From NCBI GenBank assembly GCA_021229015.1, contig CM037788.1:56975525-57039524 (forward strand): DNA of 64,000 bases, written 5' to 3'. The position numbers and the translations under genes were made by a program. The notes under the pieces were generated by a model. The model was not told where the DNA came from. It searched no databases and saw only the letters and a list, made by a program, of their open reading frames with translations. Every line of letters begins with the position of its first letter. The first letter of the stretch is position 1. Source of the stretch: Solen grandis. Its lineage: Eukaryota > Mollusca > Bivalvia > Adapedonta > Solenidae. Positions 11,057 through 23,685 of the stretch are shown in pieces.

Positions 11057-11225
11057 GTAATTGGGTTCAAGTCTTCATATTGGGCAGCTCCATTATAACA
11101 CTATAATTGGGTTCAAGTCTCAATTTAGCAGCTCTGTTATAACACTATAATTGGGTTCAGTGTCAATTTACAGCAGCTCTGTTATGACACTGTAATTGGG
11201 TTCATGTCCATTATAATGCTATAAT

Positions 11226-11727
11226 TTGTGTCCCAGTCAGACCCCTTATAAATATGTGAAAACCACATTATTTCAGCAAACAAGTCTCAAAACAAAAACA
11301 TTATATTGGCTTTTGCCTTATAATGGAACTGTTATAATGGATCTACTGTTTACAGTGTATCATCATTATGATGTAGTCTATTATCCTATCTGAGTTGTGT
11401 GAGTCAAGTTAAATTGCTTGGATAAACTGTTGGATGATTAATCACTATGAGTGTCATGTATATTTCTTGTTTTGTTATTGTTGGTTGTTAAATTTTATTT
11501 TTGCTAGCTGATCAGGTTTCTTGGTTGCTGAATCCTCTTCAGTATGAGAGACTTGTCAGAAAGGTTTTGGATTTTATGAAAACAGTTCTACTTACAAGAT
11601 AGACTTGCTAGTCTTTTTCATAAATGTGGTTACACATTGGACTTAACGAATGTTATTTCAATACTTTTAACTGTCTCTGATAAATTCCATATGGGTGCCA
11701 ATTTCTTGAGTGGGTTTCCCGGTTCAG
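11226..11727. other. intergenic, nothing recognised
   Basis: AT-rich sequence after the minisatellite with no supported feature. Confidence 0.4.
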
Positions 11728-11958
11728 CAGGGGGGGGGTCTGCCTATGCTAAATTGCATGAGGGGGTTTGTCTGTCTATGCTAAATTGCGTGAGGGGGTT
11801 TGTCTGCCTATGCTAAATTGAATTAGGGGGTTTGTCTGTCTATGCTATATTGCATGAGGGGGTTTGTCTGCTAAACTGTGTTAGAGGTGTCTGCCTATGC
11901 TATATGCTAAATTTCATGAGGGGGGGTGTAAGGTTTTTTTTGGGGGGGGGGGGGGTTC
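11728..11958. repeat. about 40-bp G-rich minisatellite
   Basis: Five to six degenerate units of TGAGGGGGTTTGTCTGYCTA followed by TGCTAAATTG, bounded by G-runs of 9 (about 11731) and 11 or so (about 11942). Confidence 0.8.
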
Positions 11959-12845
11959 TTTGTCTTTCCCATGTTCTGTGTGTAAATCATTCACCTTTTA
12001 CTGCATAATTGTAGATATTCTTATCAAAATTCACTCCATCTTTATGTGTTAATTTTAACTTAAAGTTAACAGTGCACTGTGTCTACTGAAAATAAACATG
12101 ATACGTCATCAGTGTTCTTATCCTTTGTTCAGCAGATGTGAACGTACTGGACGTCTTGGTCAGTTATTGTTGTCTCGGACCCTTTATCAAGTCCGTAATG
12201 AATACTGGTCAGTAGTTATCGATTTCCTATACAAATAGTAGTAAAGGGACTGAGTATCTTTTGTAAGAAAGAAACTGCATTCTTAACGTATTTGAACTAA
12301 ATGAGATTACAAGGCACATGTAGTCAGGGATCGCAATCACTGGCACTAGAATTGCAGAATTAGGTTGCGTTGGTCGAATTTTACTTTGATATGCCTCACA
12401 AAGTTAAGCAACGTAATTTAGGAAGTATGTCGTTTTATTTGCCCCCTCCTGATCTCCTATTAACGTTTCTATTAACGTTTCAGAATATGTGTTTTTACCC
12501 CATTTCTACACGTCTATCATCAAAACCTACCGGAAGCATGTGTAGCGAGCCCAGGGCCACATCATAAATGTGCATTTAAATAAAATCGGGCGGATGACAT
12601 TGCATTGTTTTATGTAAATGTCTTACAAATCAAATTATCGAATGACACTGTGTAGCCGAGACCATGAAACTATATATAAGTAAACAAGATACGCCTTGGA
12701 GTAACCTGTCTGATGATTGCACTAAAATAATGACAGTGGTTCTAAATAAAAAGACAACAGTACAATCGGTATGAATTAACAAAAATCGTGTTATGTATCG
12801 TGCTATTTTTGGTGTTAAGTATTTATTATAATATGCATGTATAAG
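11959..12845. other. intergenic, nothing recognised
   Basis: No exon-like, RNA or repeat structure that I can support. Confidence 0.4.
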
Positions 12846-13037
12846 AATACAAGAAGTTCCAGAACTGGTTGGCCCGGTGTTAGGATAATGTGACTTGGTG
12901 TGGTATCATGCCACATGTCTACGGTGTGATACTACAGTGTGCACGCAGCACCATATAGATCTGTCTCAAGTAGACCTCGTCTCTAAATGAGTGAAATACT
13001 GCCCGCAGGACGTTAAACGTAATAACAAACCCAACTG
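12846..13037 (+). mobile_element. SINE family 2, 5'-truncated copy
   Basis: Begins in the body (CCAGAACTGGTTGGCCCGGT), continues through GGATAATGTGACTTGGTGTG and ends with GAAATACTGCCCGCAGGACG TTAAAC then an AAC-rich tail. It matches the full copies at 37671 (-), 40337 and 62995. Confidence 0.85.
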
Positions 13038-14033
13038 ATTCATTTGTGTCCTTTGAAACATCAACACCATTAGCTTAATACCATCGGCTTAAATCTTTAC
13101 ATGTGTAAAGTTCAAATGTATTCACATTTTATATATTTCAGTGAAATAAAGATATATCTGCCCTGTTCCTTAATAATACATGATATAAAATTAATAGTAC
13201 AAAGGATACCAGACTATTTTATAGTACAGTGTAAAGTAAGAGTATAACTGGGATGCACATTCTCTGTAGAGAGTTATGATGAATCAACACGCAATTACAG
13301 GTAGCCTGCCAGATATTTTAATTACGTAGCCGCTAATATAGCTTTGTGCGGGTACTAATGTTACATTTTATGGAAATTTTACGTTTGTATCAAACGCACA
13401 AAACACCGGTGTTCAAAAGCACTCGGCAGCATTACAAAGGTAAAGGAAACCTTTATTCAAATTATCGAAATTAGCGAAGTCACATTTTATAGGACGCATG
13501 TTTCTTGTTTCTAGGTGCCTTTTTATACATCAGTATCGTAAAAAACCAGCATGTAATAACTGCTAATTGTAAAAAGGTACGAGGTTCACTGAGTTAATGT
13601 TTTGGGTTTTTTTGTGTGTTTTTTTGCAAATGATTTTAGACAAAATTTATATACGAGTACTCCAACACAGGCACACTCCGTTCTCCCTGTAATATACAAG
13701 CATATCTTCTTTCTTCCCATTTTCAGTCCAAGTACAGTATAGAGTCTATTAAGACATTTCTAAAGAAAATAGAAGCAAGTGTAGCGAATGCAGGCTTCTG
13801 GTGCATGGAGAAATGTCTTGATTTAAAAGTCGTCCTTAATTTGTTCCAAACACTTCATTTTGTCGAATTGGCCGATCTATTGTGTACATGATAAAAATTA
13901 GAAAGGTGTTAAATTGAAATAATTTCGGATAAATCAAAATTTTCAGAGCTTCTGATTGGCCTCAAAAGGGTGACTTATAACTACAAACAGTTTTTTACTT
14001 CCCCAGATCTAAATTACTATACAGTGCTTTTTA
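13038..14033. other. intergenic, nothing recognised
   Basis: AT-rich, no supported feature. Confidence 0.4.
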
Positions 14034-15322
14034 GCTCGACTATTCACCCTGGCGTTGGCGTCGGCGTTGCAGCTTTTGGTTAAAGTTTTGCGTGCAAGTT
14101 ACTATCAACCTTATATCTCAATAACCGTTTATGGTATTGACTTGAAAGTTTATAAATATATTCAGGGACATCAGACAACCAAGGTAGATAACTCTTGACT
14201 GAATTTAATATGAATTATGGCCCCTTTTTAACTTTTTTTTTTTAATTTTGGTTAAAGTTTTGCATGCAATAGAAAATTTGGTTAAGCTACTATCTAGTTT
14301 GTATCTCAATTACCATTCATGGTATTAACTTGAAAAATTATGAATCTGTTTAGGGGCATCAGACAACCAAAGTAGATAACTCTTGATGGAATATATTACA
14401 AATTATGGCCCCTTTTTAACTTAGAAATTTTGGTTTAAGTTTTGCATGCAAGGTACTTTCATGCTATACTCAGTATAGGCATGATGATTTTAAACTTTAA
14501 TTTAGGGGTATCATACTTTCATGGTAGATAACTTTTGATGGAATATGTAACAAATTATTGCCCTTTTTAACATAGAAATTTTGGTAAATGTTTTGCATGC
14601 AAGTTATTTTCATGCCAATATCTCAGGATCCAGGCATGGGATTGATTTGAAACACCTTTAATATGTTTAGGGGTATCATACTATCAAGGTAGATAACTTT
14701 TGATGGAATATAATTACAAGTAATGGCCCCTTTTTAAACTTAGAAATTTTGGTTTAAGTTTTGCATGCAAGGTACTTTCATGCTTATATCTCAGAGTCCA
14801 GGCATGGGATTGATTTGAAACATCTTTAATATGTTTAGGGGTATCATACTATAAAGGAAGATAACACTTGATGGAATATATAAAAAATTATGACCCCCTT
14901 TTAACTTAGAATTTTGGTTAAATTTTTGCATTCAAGCTACTATCCAGCTTATATCTCAGAAATTGCTTGTGGAATTGACTAGAAAGTTAAGGAGTGTCTT
15001 CTGGGGCATCAGAAAACTAAGGAGGATAACTTTTGGACTGAATTTTATACCAATTATGGCCCTTTTCTAACTTGGATTTTTGGTTAAAATTTTGCATGCA
15101 CAGTGTTATTGTGCTAATGTCTCAGTAACTAGGCATGGAATTGATTTTAGACATGATGTCATCATAAAAATATTAAGGGATATCAGACTATCAAGGTATA
15201 TCATTTTTGACTATTATTATGTACGGGGTTTGTGAAGGGCAAAAATTGAAATAGATTTCATTTGATTTACCAACAAGCATTTTGAATAGTCGAGCGTGCT
15301 GTCCTCTGATAGCTCTAGTTAA
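14034..15322. mobile_element. tandem-core element with inverted ends
   Basis: About seven degenerate units of roughly 150-180 bp, each with a form of TTTTGGTTAAAGTTTTGCAT, begin near 14076, 14247, 14428, 14581, 14746, 14914 and 15081. The ends are inverted: TAGCTCGACTATTC on the left (about 14034) and GAATAGTCGAGCGTGC then AGCTCTAG on the right (about 15284-15318). Same general plan as 676-2043 with unrelated sequence. Non-coding. Confidence 0.65.
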
Positions 15323-15574
15323 ATGAATAAAATTACGTAAGTGTATAAATGCATTATTTCATTTAATTTGTAAAACACTTAGTCGTTACGCATTTTATGA
15401 AATATTACTGTTTACTTTTTGAAGTTTTAAGACAGTCCGTGATTACGATTTGCCTGCTTGTTCTAACGATTTTAACGTCCCATCGATAATTATTCAGTCA
15501 TTTGTAGCCTTCATTGTTTACATGACGCATATGATATTAAAAAGGGAATATAACCCTAACCCCAAATACCATTT

Positions 15575-15842
15575 AATGTATGGAATTATGTTTTGACCAA
15601 TGAGATTGCAGTATATTTCAAAATTTTCGATCGGTTTAACTCGTTAAACCACTTGGTTTAATGGGTAACCTAGTATATGCCACCAATCTTTGTGCGCATG
15701 CGTGTAGAAATGGACTTGGATAGAAACGTCAAAACTTAATATTTGTTATCGAGGGTTTAACAAGTTAAACCGTTCGCTCGGCTGCGCCGAGCTTGACCGG
15801 TTTAATTTGTTAAACCCTCGATAACAAACATTAACCTATACA
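15575..15842 (+). mobile_element. foldback MITE, copy 1
   Basis: About 268 bp starting TGTATGGAATTATGTTTTGA. The right third is a long near-perfect hairpin: GTTATCGAGGGTTTAACAAG at about 15749 pairs with the arm ending TTAAACCCTCGATAAC at about 15829, around a GC-rich CTCGGCTGCGCCGAG centre. A second smaller hairpin uses GGTTTAACTCGTTAAACC. A TGCGCATGCGTG core (NRF1-like) lies between. An inverted copy is at 59819-60097. Confidence 0.8.
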
Positions 15843-17004
15843 TATATACGTAATCATATTATTTTTGTCTCACCAAGACGTTAGAAACATGATGTCAGTT
15901 ATACACAGACTAATACTTCGTCTGGCTCGCGCGCGCGCGCATACTCACACACGCACACATATTTTTTCTTCAAAAAGATACACGGATGTTCGCATGCGTA
16001 TATATGACTTACGGTGGCTATATAACAGCAATATCACAAATTCTATCATTTTGACTACAGAGAATTAATTTATTAGCTCAAATTCGGTGTTTTCAATGCA
16101 TATTTTTAATGCTCTATTTATCAAAATGCACTTCAGAAACTGAGTATATTTTCACGTTCTGATTCATTTAGGCAATGCTGATACCGCGGTCCACTGTGTT
16201 ATCAACCGTGTACGTCAAGAAGCTGAAGTACAAATATATAAGGAATAGGCCTTTTTAAAAAGTAAAGTTAAACTTGAAAAACAATGGTATGGATACGTCA
16301 TACAACTTTTGCAATTTTAAATGATACTGTCTGCGAGAGAAGCCATGGGGAAACTGATCATAACGCGCGTGTGTTTTGTGATTATAACAGCAGCAATGTG
16401 CTTTCGGCGCCATTAATGTAGATTTAATGTCGATCCTGATTGTTGTATGTTTTATTGGCGACATTTCCAGTATTGATGTTGTATGTTTTATGGGCGACAT
16501 TTCCAGTATTGAAAAGACGAAATGCGATTGAACCTCGGTAAATGATATTCGAAGCATGCAATTAAATATATTATCATTAATAACTTTTTTCTGTCGTCAG
16601 GGAGTCAAGCCTATCCCATCGACAGTTCCTGGGTTGGACAAGTACTTTGCGTTTTCGGAGGGAGCTTAGACCAAACTTTGATCTGTAGTCAATTAATTCA
16701 AATACTTGGCCGTTTTAGTTATAAAGTAATTAATCAGTTTTATAGTTTCTGGCATAACTGCATGTTCTGTTTTATCAACCTCTTTGATAAATATATTAAT
16801 GTCTGCATTTAGAAATCATGATTATTATCTGCCCTACATTCGTAGAAAATTTCAACTTCTCTGTTTTCCCATGACGATGTCTGTAGTTTGTGGAAAAGAT
16901 GAAGGAAAATACTGAATTCCACTGACGCTTCCTTATTTGAATCCAAACAAGGCTGCAACTTGCAAGCATCGATTGCAATTTAAATAAACGGTAAAAATAA
17001 AAAA

Positions 17005-17009
<5 letters not shown>
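15843..17009. other. intergenic; small tandem duplication only
   Basis: Contains a (GC)n/(CA)n patch near 15929-15959 and a 36-bp tandem duplication (GTATGTTTTATTGGCGACAT core) at about 16440-16512. No gene support. Confidence 0.5.

Positions 17010-17062
<53 letters not shown>
17010..17062. repeat. (AT)n microsatellite
   Basis: About 26 AT dinucleotides. Confidence 0.95.
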
Positions 17063-17065
<3 letters not shown>

Positions 17066-17774
17066 TGCTCCAGCCAGGATTTGAAAAGGGCAGAGTGCTA
17101 GTGGCTCAAAGGGGCATCCGAATCGCGAAACGATGGGAAGGGGGAGGGTGCAGGAGGGGGGGTATAACCGTTTCTCCGAGGTTTATAGACCTGGTGGCTG
17201 ATGTAGGGGTGCATTACCCTTGATTACGGTCACGAGGGTTCTCGGTTCGGGCATGGTATACTCATTTCCTTCAACATCAAGTTTAATCTTAATTCATCTA
17301 ACATCGATTACTAAACAAGTTCTCATAACTTATTTATAAATACGATACGGATGGTGGCGTATGTTGTCATTGTTGATAGAAAAAAAAACACGAAAAAAAA
17401 ATCTTTAAAAAATGTATTCGGCGTAAGAAAAAAACAACAAAGATAATTAAAGTTAAAGAAAGTAAAAGTGTTACTATATAGAGCTCATGTTAGCTAACTT
17501 ATACACTGTGGGTGGGACGAGTCATCTATCAAGGTTAACTATGACTAACAAGTATTTAACTATTCTACTGGTGATTTTATGTTTGATTTTTTTTTTCAAC
17601 TGGATGTTATTCATGTTTGAATAGGTAGATGAAATTGTTATTTGCCAATTGACAATCAATCAGAAAGATATGCACTCTGAAACTCCAATTTTATGATGGA
17701 ATATCCTAAAGTAATTTATGCAAACCAGTGAAACTAGTGCATTTTCGAACTCTTAGATTAGATTGGTTCAAGAA

Positions 17775-17962
17775 ATAGGTCAAAATCCATTATATACAGC
17801 TTTTTATACGCCAAAAAAAAATAAAAAAAAAAAAAAAAGTGTTTGTCAGGATGGTTGGCCACTGCTCAATCTAACATACGTGGCCGGTGATCGGACCAAG
17901 GGTGCAAGGCTGAGAAGCGAAGTGTGTTACCACTTAAGCCATCTGGACACTCATAACACCAC
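17775..17962 (-). mobile_element. tRNA-derived SINE, family 4
   Basis: On the minus strand the head reads GATGGCTTAAGTGGTAACAC (A-box-like), with CCTTGGTCCGATCACCGGCC (B-box-like) about 30 bp on, and the element ends in a T/A homopolymer followed by GGCGTATAAAAAG. Too degenerate for a functional tRNA. (CT)n tracts follow at about 18020-18090. Confidence 0.55.
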
Positions 17963-18240
17963 ACAAAATATTTTCATTTTAGAATTTAAACTTTCAAAGT
18001 ACCCGGTAGTGAGAGATACGTCTCTCTCTCTCTCTCTCCATTTCTCTCTCTCAACCAATTGATATTCCTCAATCACCCCCCTCTCTCTCTTAGACAATTT
18101 ATGTACATGGTATCTAACTGAATTGATAAATTAATAGAAAGAGCTATCAAAAACATAGGTATGTATATTCCATATACATCCAAGCTCATCTATATAAACC
18201 TACATGTACATAGATTTATTCACAAATACATGTCACTTAC

Positions 18241-18368
18241 CAGAGCATGTTCGGCGAAGATATCCGGAAGAGAAGACTGTCTCCGTTACACAGACTGGTA
18301 TACACACCCGGACACGGTACCGAGCAATGACAAGAACTCACAGCCTGGCTAGACGGGACGCCGGTCCA
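18241..18368 (-). CDS. candidate orphan exon, Cys-rich, unknown product
   Basis: This 128-bp minus-strand block is clearly GC-richer than its surroundings. It has a good acceptor (CGTATCTGCAG|TGGACC) and a consensus donor (ATGCTCTG|GTAAGT). Only one of the three sense frames is open across it, entering in phase 0 and leaving in phase 2. The frame contains SSCHCSVPCPGVYTSLCNGD followed by SLLFRISSPNML. I do not recognise the domain. No partner exon was found nearby, so it may belong to a gene with exons outside the window, be an untranslated exon, or be chance. Confidence 0.35.
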
Positions 18369-18479
18369 CTGCAGATACGATATTATACATACCGCCTGTG
18401 GCCTGTCTGTCACACTGTCATGTACATGTATATACATGTAGTCGGCATGGCGGGGCTCTAGTCGGGCTACATTTAGGCC

Positions 18480-19194
18480 AGGGTTTCTGTTTCAATTTCA
18501 TTTTATTATTTTCTTTATCTCCAGCAGCAGCGGTATAATAACGGTTTTCATCATCATCATCATCATCATCATCATCTCATCATCATCTTCTTCTTCTATC
18601 TCTTATTATGTATCGTTTATTTCTATTATTAAATGTTGTTTTCCTTGCAACATGCACTATTTATTGATTCCGCTCATGAAGCAATACTATATTATGTTAT
18701 TTTACTCATAATTACGTACAAAATACATAATTAAAGCTCTAGAATTTTTTTCCTGTCCTTATTTGCAACTTGTTGAATAGCATAATATTGCAGTATTTTC
18801 TTTGTTGCCTGCATTTTTATTTTAATGAGAAAGAGAATTGCAGGGTACTGTTCCCGTAGCCAGTCTAAGCACATTGTCTCTTTCATGATCCAAAATTTAA
18901 AATTTCTCTATTAACAATTCCATAATTACGCGGTATTTATTGAACATTGTGTATTGGTTAGTGCCCAGTATGAATAATTTACACTAGACGGAAGTCTAAG
19001 CCCCAAAGTCACGTCGGCGTGACTTATTACGGGATTTTAATTATCATAATTAGAGACTGAGTGAATCTACTGGATAGTATCGGAAATCGATTGAAATCAA
19101 CAACTGCCTTTACATTGTTTATATAGAGGATATATAGTCATTTTACCTGTCAAAATTAGTGAACAACTGTCCTATCAGCAAAAATGCCATTGAA
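18480..19194. other. intergenic; (CAT)n microsatellite at about 18550-18590
   Basis: A short CAT/CTT trinucleotide run, otherwise nothing recognised. Confidence 0.5.
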
Positions 19195-19290
19195 AGGCAC
19201 CATGGTCAAGTACTAATATACCCGATTGTGGTTCCGAAGGTTGTGAGTTTCAAGCCCGTTGGGGAAAAGGACTTTTCAGGACCTTCCTAT
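19195..19290 (+). mobile_element. tRNA-like SINE head fragment
   Basis: CATGGTCAAGTACTAATATA followed by GTTGTGAGTTTCAAGCCCGT resembles degenerate A and B boxes at tRNA-like spacing. Weak. Confidence 0.35.
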
Positions 19291-19782
19291 TAGCAAAGTA
19301 CTTGCAAAATAAAACCAATGAGCCATCGAAAAGGATAAGTATCGGTTGAATGAACTTGTTTCCCGATCAACGTAAAGTAAGAAGTTTTAACTAAACTTAG
19401 GTGAAAAGTTAATACAATTACTTTGCATAAGATAGAATCCCCCCCCCCCCCTTACCGAGTTTAGAATACTAGTATATATATATAAATCTACCTGTTGCTT
19501 CATCGAACACGGTAGTTTATAGGTTATTTCCAGCAAATGACAGTATGAATTGCGATCGACTTGCTTGGGCAATAATTTCTTTAACACGCTATCTCCAGCA
19601 TCAATTATTAACACATTTCAATTCAGTTTTAACCGTATTGAAATGCGGTTAGCATAAAAATAAAGTGAAAAGAGAGTGTCATGACCGTTCATTTCTATGA
19701 ACTAATACATCTCATCGTTCAAAACGTATCTGAAGGGAAATGCATTTTAACAAAATCGACCTCGAGAAAGTGTCCCCCAACC

Positions 19783-19930
19783 ATCAATAAAATGTGATCA
19801 TGGTCCATCGAGTGATCGTGGGAATTTTACAGTAATTACAAACCTAAAAGACTTTGTACAAAGGAGCCTTTAACTCTGAGTTAATAGATGCTTGTATTTA
19901 CACTTTAATCTTTTAAGCATTTGATGGATT
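19783..19930 (+). mobile_element. 167-bp MITE family, degenerate copy
   Basis: TGTGATCATGGTCCATCGAG and the following AGTGATCGTGGGAATTTTA match copies at 45883 and 47425. The right terminal repeat is lost or degenerate. Confidence 0.7.
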
Positions 19931-20104
19931 ACCTTAAAGATACAGTCATGTATTTATTAAATCCAATACATAGCACATTGCGACATGACAGTCAACATAT
20001 ACATTTGGTTTGGAGTTATAATATAGAAACCGAAGCTTATTTAGCATTTCTTACTGTGCCTACATATAAAGTATATATAATGTAACTGTGAAATTATATA
20101 CAGT

Positions 20105-20290
20105 CTTAAACGGTCAGTCAAGGGAACATGAGAAATTGACTTTTAACAGAATGAAGTGACCGCTAAAAGGTTAAGCAATTATAACAAAAAAGTTTGGTAA
20201 ACTAATCAAAACTGACCGCTTAATACAGGTTGACGCTAATACGGGTTGACCGCTTAATACAGGTGGCCGCTAACAGTGGTTTGACTGTAG
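20105..20290. repeat. short periodic element with GACCGCTTAATACAGG motifs
   Basis: Variants of GACCGCTTAATACAGGT recur at about 20214, 20232, 20247 and 20263, and the element ends TTTGACTGTAG. Resembles a dispersed periodic repeat. Confidence 0.4.
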
Positions 20291-21228
20291 ATGAGGCAAA
20301 TCTCAATTTGAGATGTTTTGTGAAGTACAATCAGGGTCGGATACGTCAAAGAAATAAAGTGTAAACTATGTTGAAACTGAATTGTCCTTATATTTATGCG
20401 CTGACGTGTTATCCGGGAGACTTATACACATTATGAAATATGCATTTATTTCTTACCCTTTCAACCTCCAATAAAGAGTTTTGAGTTTTTAGTTAAGTGT
20501 GACGTCAGGAATTAATTAAGAGCCACCCACTGACTTTCGCAGTCAACCTTTTGCATAATTATTTCAATCTGTAAAAGATACCACTGGGTACAAATCAAAG
20601 CGCTGATAGCGCTGAGAGAACAGTATTGTCGAATTTTCTTTTGTTTTTCAAAGTAAATTTAGTAAACTGGAATAAAATTTTCAAGCGATGCCAATAAACC
20701 CAATGTTACAAACCCGCTTTAACCCTGCGTTAACAAGGTCGTTACAAGAAAAGATGAACACATCTTTTGTTTCAATGGACTGCTATGTATTAGCACATCA
20801 CCTCTCTTACTTTCCCTATATTTCTCTTGCCTACAGTTTCTAACATTTATATCAATAAATTATATGCATATCTAAATCAAATGGAAGCAAATCTAAAACA
20901 AACCTATTATATTTAAGTTTGGTATCTTGCAAAAATAAAGTTACTCAGCAGATCTGTAGCTCGTCAAACCCTCTCCCAATTGAGAGGCACACAACTTTAG
21001 TGCTCTCAGCGCGTTGATTTTTTCACGCAATTGCACAATATATATGTCTGTATCTGGACGCACGCGCCTATATTTTTTTCTGTATTGTACAATTCACAAC
21101 ATGTTCCATGTAAAAAGTTCTACGGCCTAGTTCTAAAGGCTTTACGATAAAGCTTCTGTTATATAAACAAAAGTTAAAATGTCAGATTCTGAAATATTAA
21201 AAACGTAATGAATAAAAGGTCATTTTAA
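20291..21228. other. intergenic, nothing recognised
   Basis: AT-rich, no supported feature. Confidence 0.4.
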
Positions 21229-21348
21229 CATTGTTCAGTACAATAGCTCGTGCACAGCTTGGAAAATCATAATAGACTCGCCTAGCGGCTCGTCCAATAT
21301 CATTTTCGTCAAATATCATTTTCCAAGCTGCAGAACAATGTTAAATAA
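21229..21348. mobile_element. foldback (hairpin) MITE, about 120 bp
   Basis: The arms AACATTGTTC...CAGCTTGGAAAAT and ATTTTCCAAGCTG..GAACAATGTT are inverted repeats around a GACTCGCCTAGCGGCTCGTC centre. Confidence 0.7.
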
Positions 21349-21557
21349 CCTAATAATATTAGCTGTATGCATAGATATATCCCCATCTATTGACTAAAAT
21401 GAGCCGGTTTAATACAATGCAGTAATAAAATAAATCTCTTTCATATCTGATATCACTCATTTAGTGCGGATCAAGTCATATCAACTTTTCTCCTAGGGAT
21501 AATTTGTTGCAGGAAATATAATTGGTGATCAGCGTCAGTCTTTTTTCTTCTAATTTG

Positions 21558-21582
21558 TGTGTGTGTGTGTGTGTGTGTGTGT
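21558..21582. repeat. (GT)n microsatellite
   Basis: About 12 GT dinucleotides. An (AAT)n tract also occurs near 21748-21765. Confidence 0.9.
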
Positions 21583-23685
21583 TTCACATGCCCCCTTCAT
21601 TGCTACCATATCACTGCCTTTCTGTATGAACAAGACTGAAAAGGTCATGTGCAAAGACGAACAGTTTCAGTTTCATACTTTTATTTCAATCTATTTTATG
21701 TACACACATTTTAAGATGTATGTATACAGTTATTAAAATGACCATAAATAATAATAATAATAATAAAAACCTGGAGGATAGATTTACAAAATAAAGTGAT
21801 AAATGTTTAGTAATAGCGATAATAAAAAAAGAAGCTAAAATAGGTCCGGGCTTTCGTAGAAAACCACGGAAATAGTAAAGCTACTCGTTACACACCCGGA
21901 AATAGTCGAAGCCGACCGGAGGCATCCGAAATATGATTCGGAATTAGAAATGGCGAAATGTGGGAACATTCTAAGAAAATTATTTCAGACAAGTGGTTAG
22001 TAGGCTGTTTATAGATGACTATCAACCTTTGGAAAACGGTTATATGACAATCTATTTTCTTACTCTCTGTTTTGGTACAGCACAAGATCAGGTCCGCAAC
22101 CAAATTCAGTTATATTCTATTATTGTTTCAGGAAAATGCTGAATGTGATAAGTTAAAAAAATCTTATACAAAATTACATATTAGTTAAACATATTGGAAT
22201 ATACATGAAATATCCTATATAAATAATGCACTAGAATGTAACACCTAACGTCCAAGTATGTTCGCCAGTTGGCTTAACAAGGCTGTTTAGTTGCTTTATA
22301 AGGGTACAAGATAACTCCGTAAAATTACAGTAAAATGGAGATTTCACAAGGATGGGATATTCGTGCCCAACCTTAGGTGTACCCCGTGTCCAATGAATTT
22401 CTATGATAACAACTCTACCAACAATATTTAGCGCTAAGTAATACTTAAAGACTTAGTGGCGAATATCTCTAATAAAAGTATAGAAGTATTTCATTATCTA
22501 ACGAATATTGTTTGTTAATTAGGTAATAATATATATCAGCTTAGTCATGTTCTTGAATATTTTGTAAAAAAAAAAAGGATTGGTGAAATGTGTTTTACCT
22601 AATTTAAGAATCGAAGTATTATTTAACGCTAAAAATGTTGGTGGAATTTGATCGTGATATACACCTTTTATCGGTTTATTTATCATATATCACATTTACC
22701 CTAGAAGTATTGCACGTTTACTGTCCGATATTGTATGCTGTTTAAAAGCATGTTTTTGGATAGAGTCGGATTCAAAAAATAACTACATACAAGTACATCC
22801 TATTTTCATGTTGTACAAAACTGGTCCTTCAATATGAATCACTTAAAAATAATCCTCAGAACCTCTTTTCACCTTCTAAATTTACAATTACTTAATCAGT
22901 GAACGTTTCATTTTCAAATTACTAGTATCCCAATATTACATGTGCTTTCCATGAACAAATACTAGTAGTCAACATTGTATTTTTTTTTAATCTAGCTTAA
23001 TGATAAAGTAATCATAAATATCATTGCTGAACAGGGGTACATGTATGTGTCACATGAAAATATATATTGATATTTATAAATATCTTTATCCATATGTTAA
23101 TCACCAATTTAGTTTTAAACATGTGTGCAATTCGATATGCATGTATATTTGCAGAAGAACATTTTATAGGATACACAAATATTTCTGACACAAAAGAACA
23201 CTTCTTGATTCAAACAAATATTAAAAGGGAATTTTTAAAAAAAGCATACACATGAATTTCAAAATATGTATAATAAAACTATTAATTTAATAAACCCAAA
23301 GTTTGGCAAACCACGTATATCACGTGTACTCACGATTAGTAACACGCAGGAACTTACACGTGTATAAAAATACTCTATGGATACACAACATTTGGAGTCC
23401 CTCTGTTCTCAAGGTAATCTATGCCAGGCCGCTAATTCATCAGTATTTATAGAGTCTATATTTTAGACTCAAACACGGTCTTTTTTTTTTCCTTCTACGT
23501 CAAAATATAAGTTAACTGATTCAAAAATGTAAAATTAGTATATCTGACATGGATGTAACTAGATGTACTTAACATTTCAGAAAGTGCTTTGTTTCATATA
23601 AAATCTTATACTATATTACACGATTTCGATAATTTCAAGTATTCGTATATCGACTCCTACGTCTAAAACATAGACACTAAAATTT
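21583..23685. other. intergenic, nothing recognised
   Basis: AT-rich sequence without supported exons, RNAs or clear repeat units. Confidence 0.4.

Larger units (their letters stand above)
8965..11225. repeat. compound 45/46-bp minisatellite with two insertions
   Basis: Section 1 (8965-9228) is about five and a half 45-bp units built on GCTCCATTATAACCCAACAG. Section 2 (9483-10165) is about fifteen 46-bp units on the related GCTCCATTATAACACTATAA, starting every 46 bp from about 9504. Section 3 (11057-11225) is a further degenerate run. A SINE separates sections 1 and 2; an 890-bp insertion separates 2 and 3. The array starts about 200 bp after the TDP2 stop and may be in its 3' UTR. Because 45 is a multiple of three, section 1 gives spurious 15-residue protein repeats on both strands. 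Confidence 0.9.
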
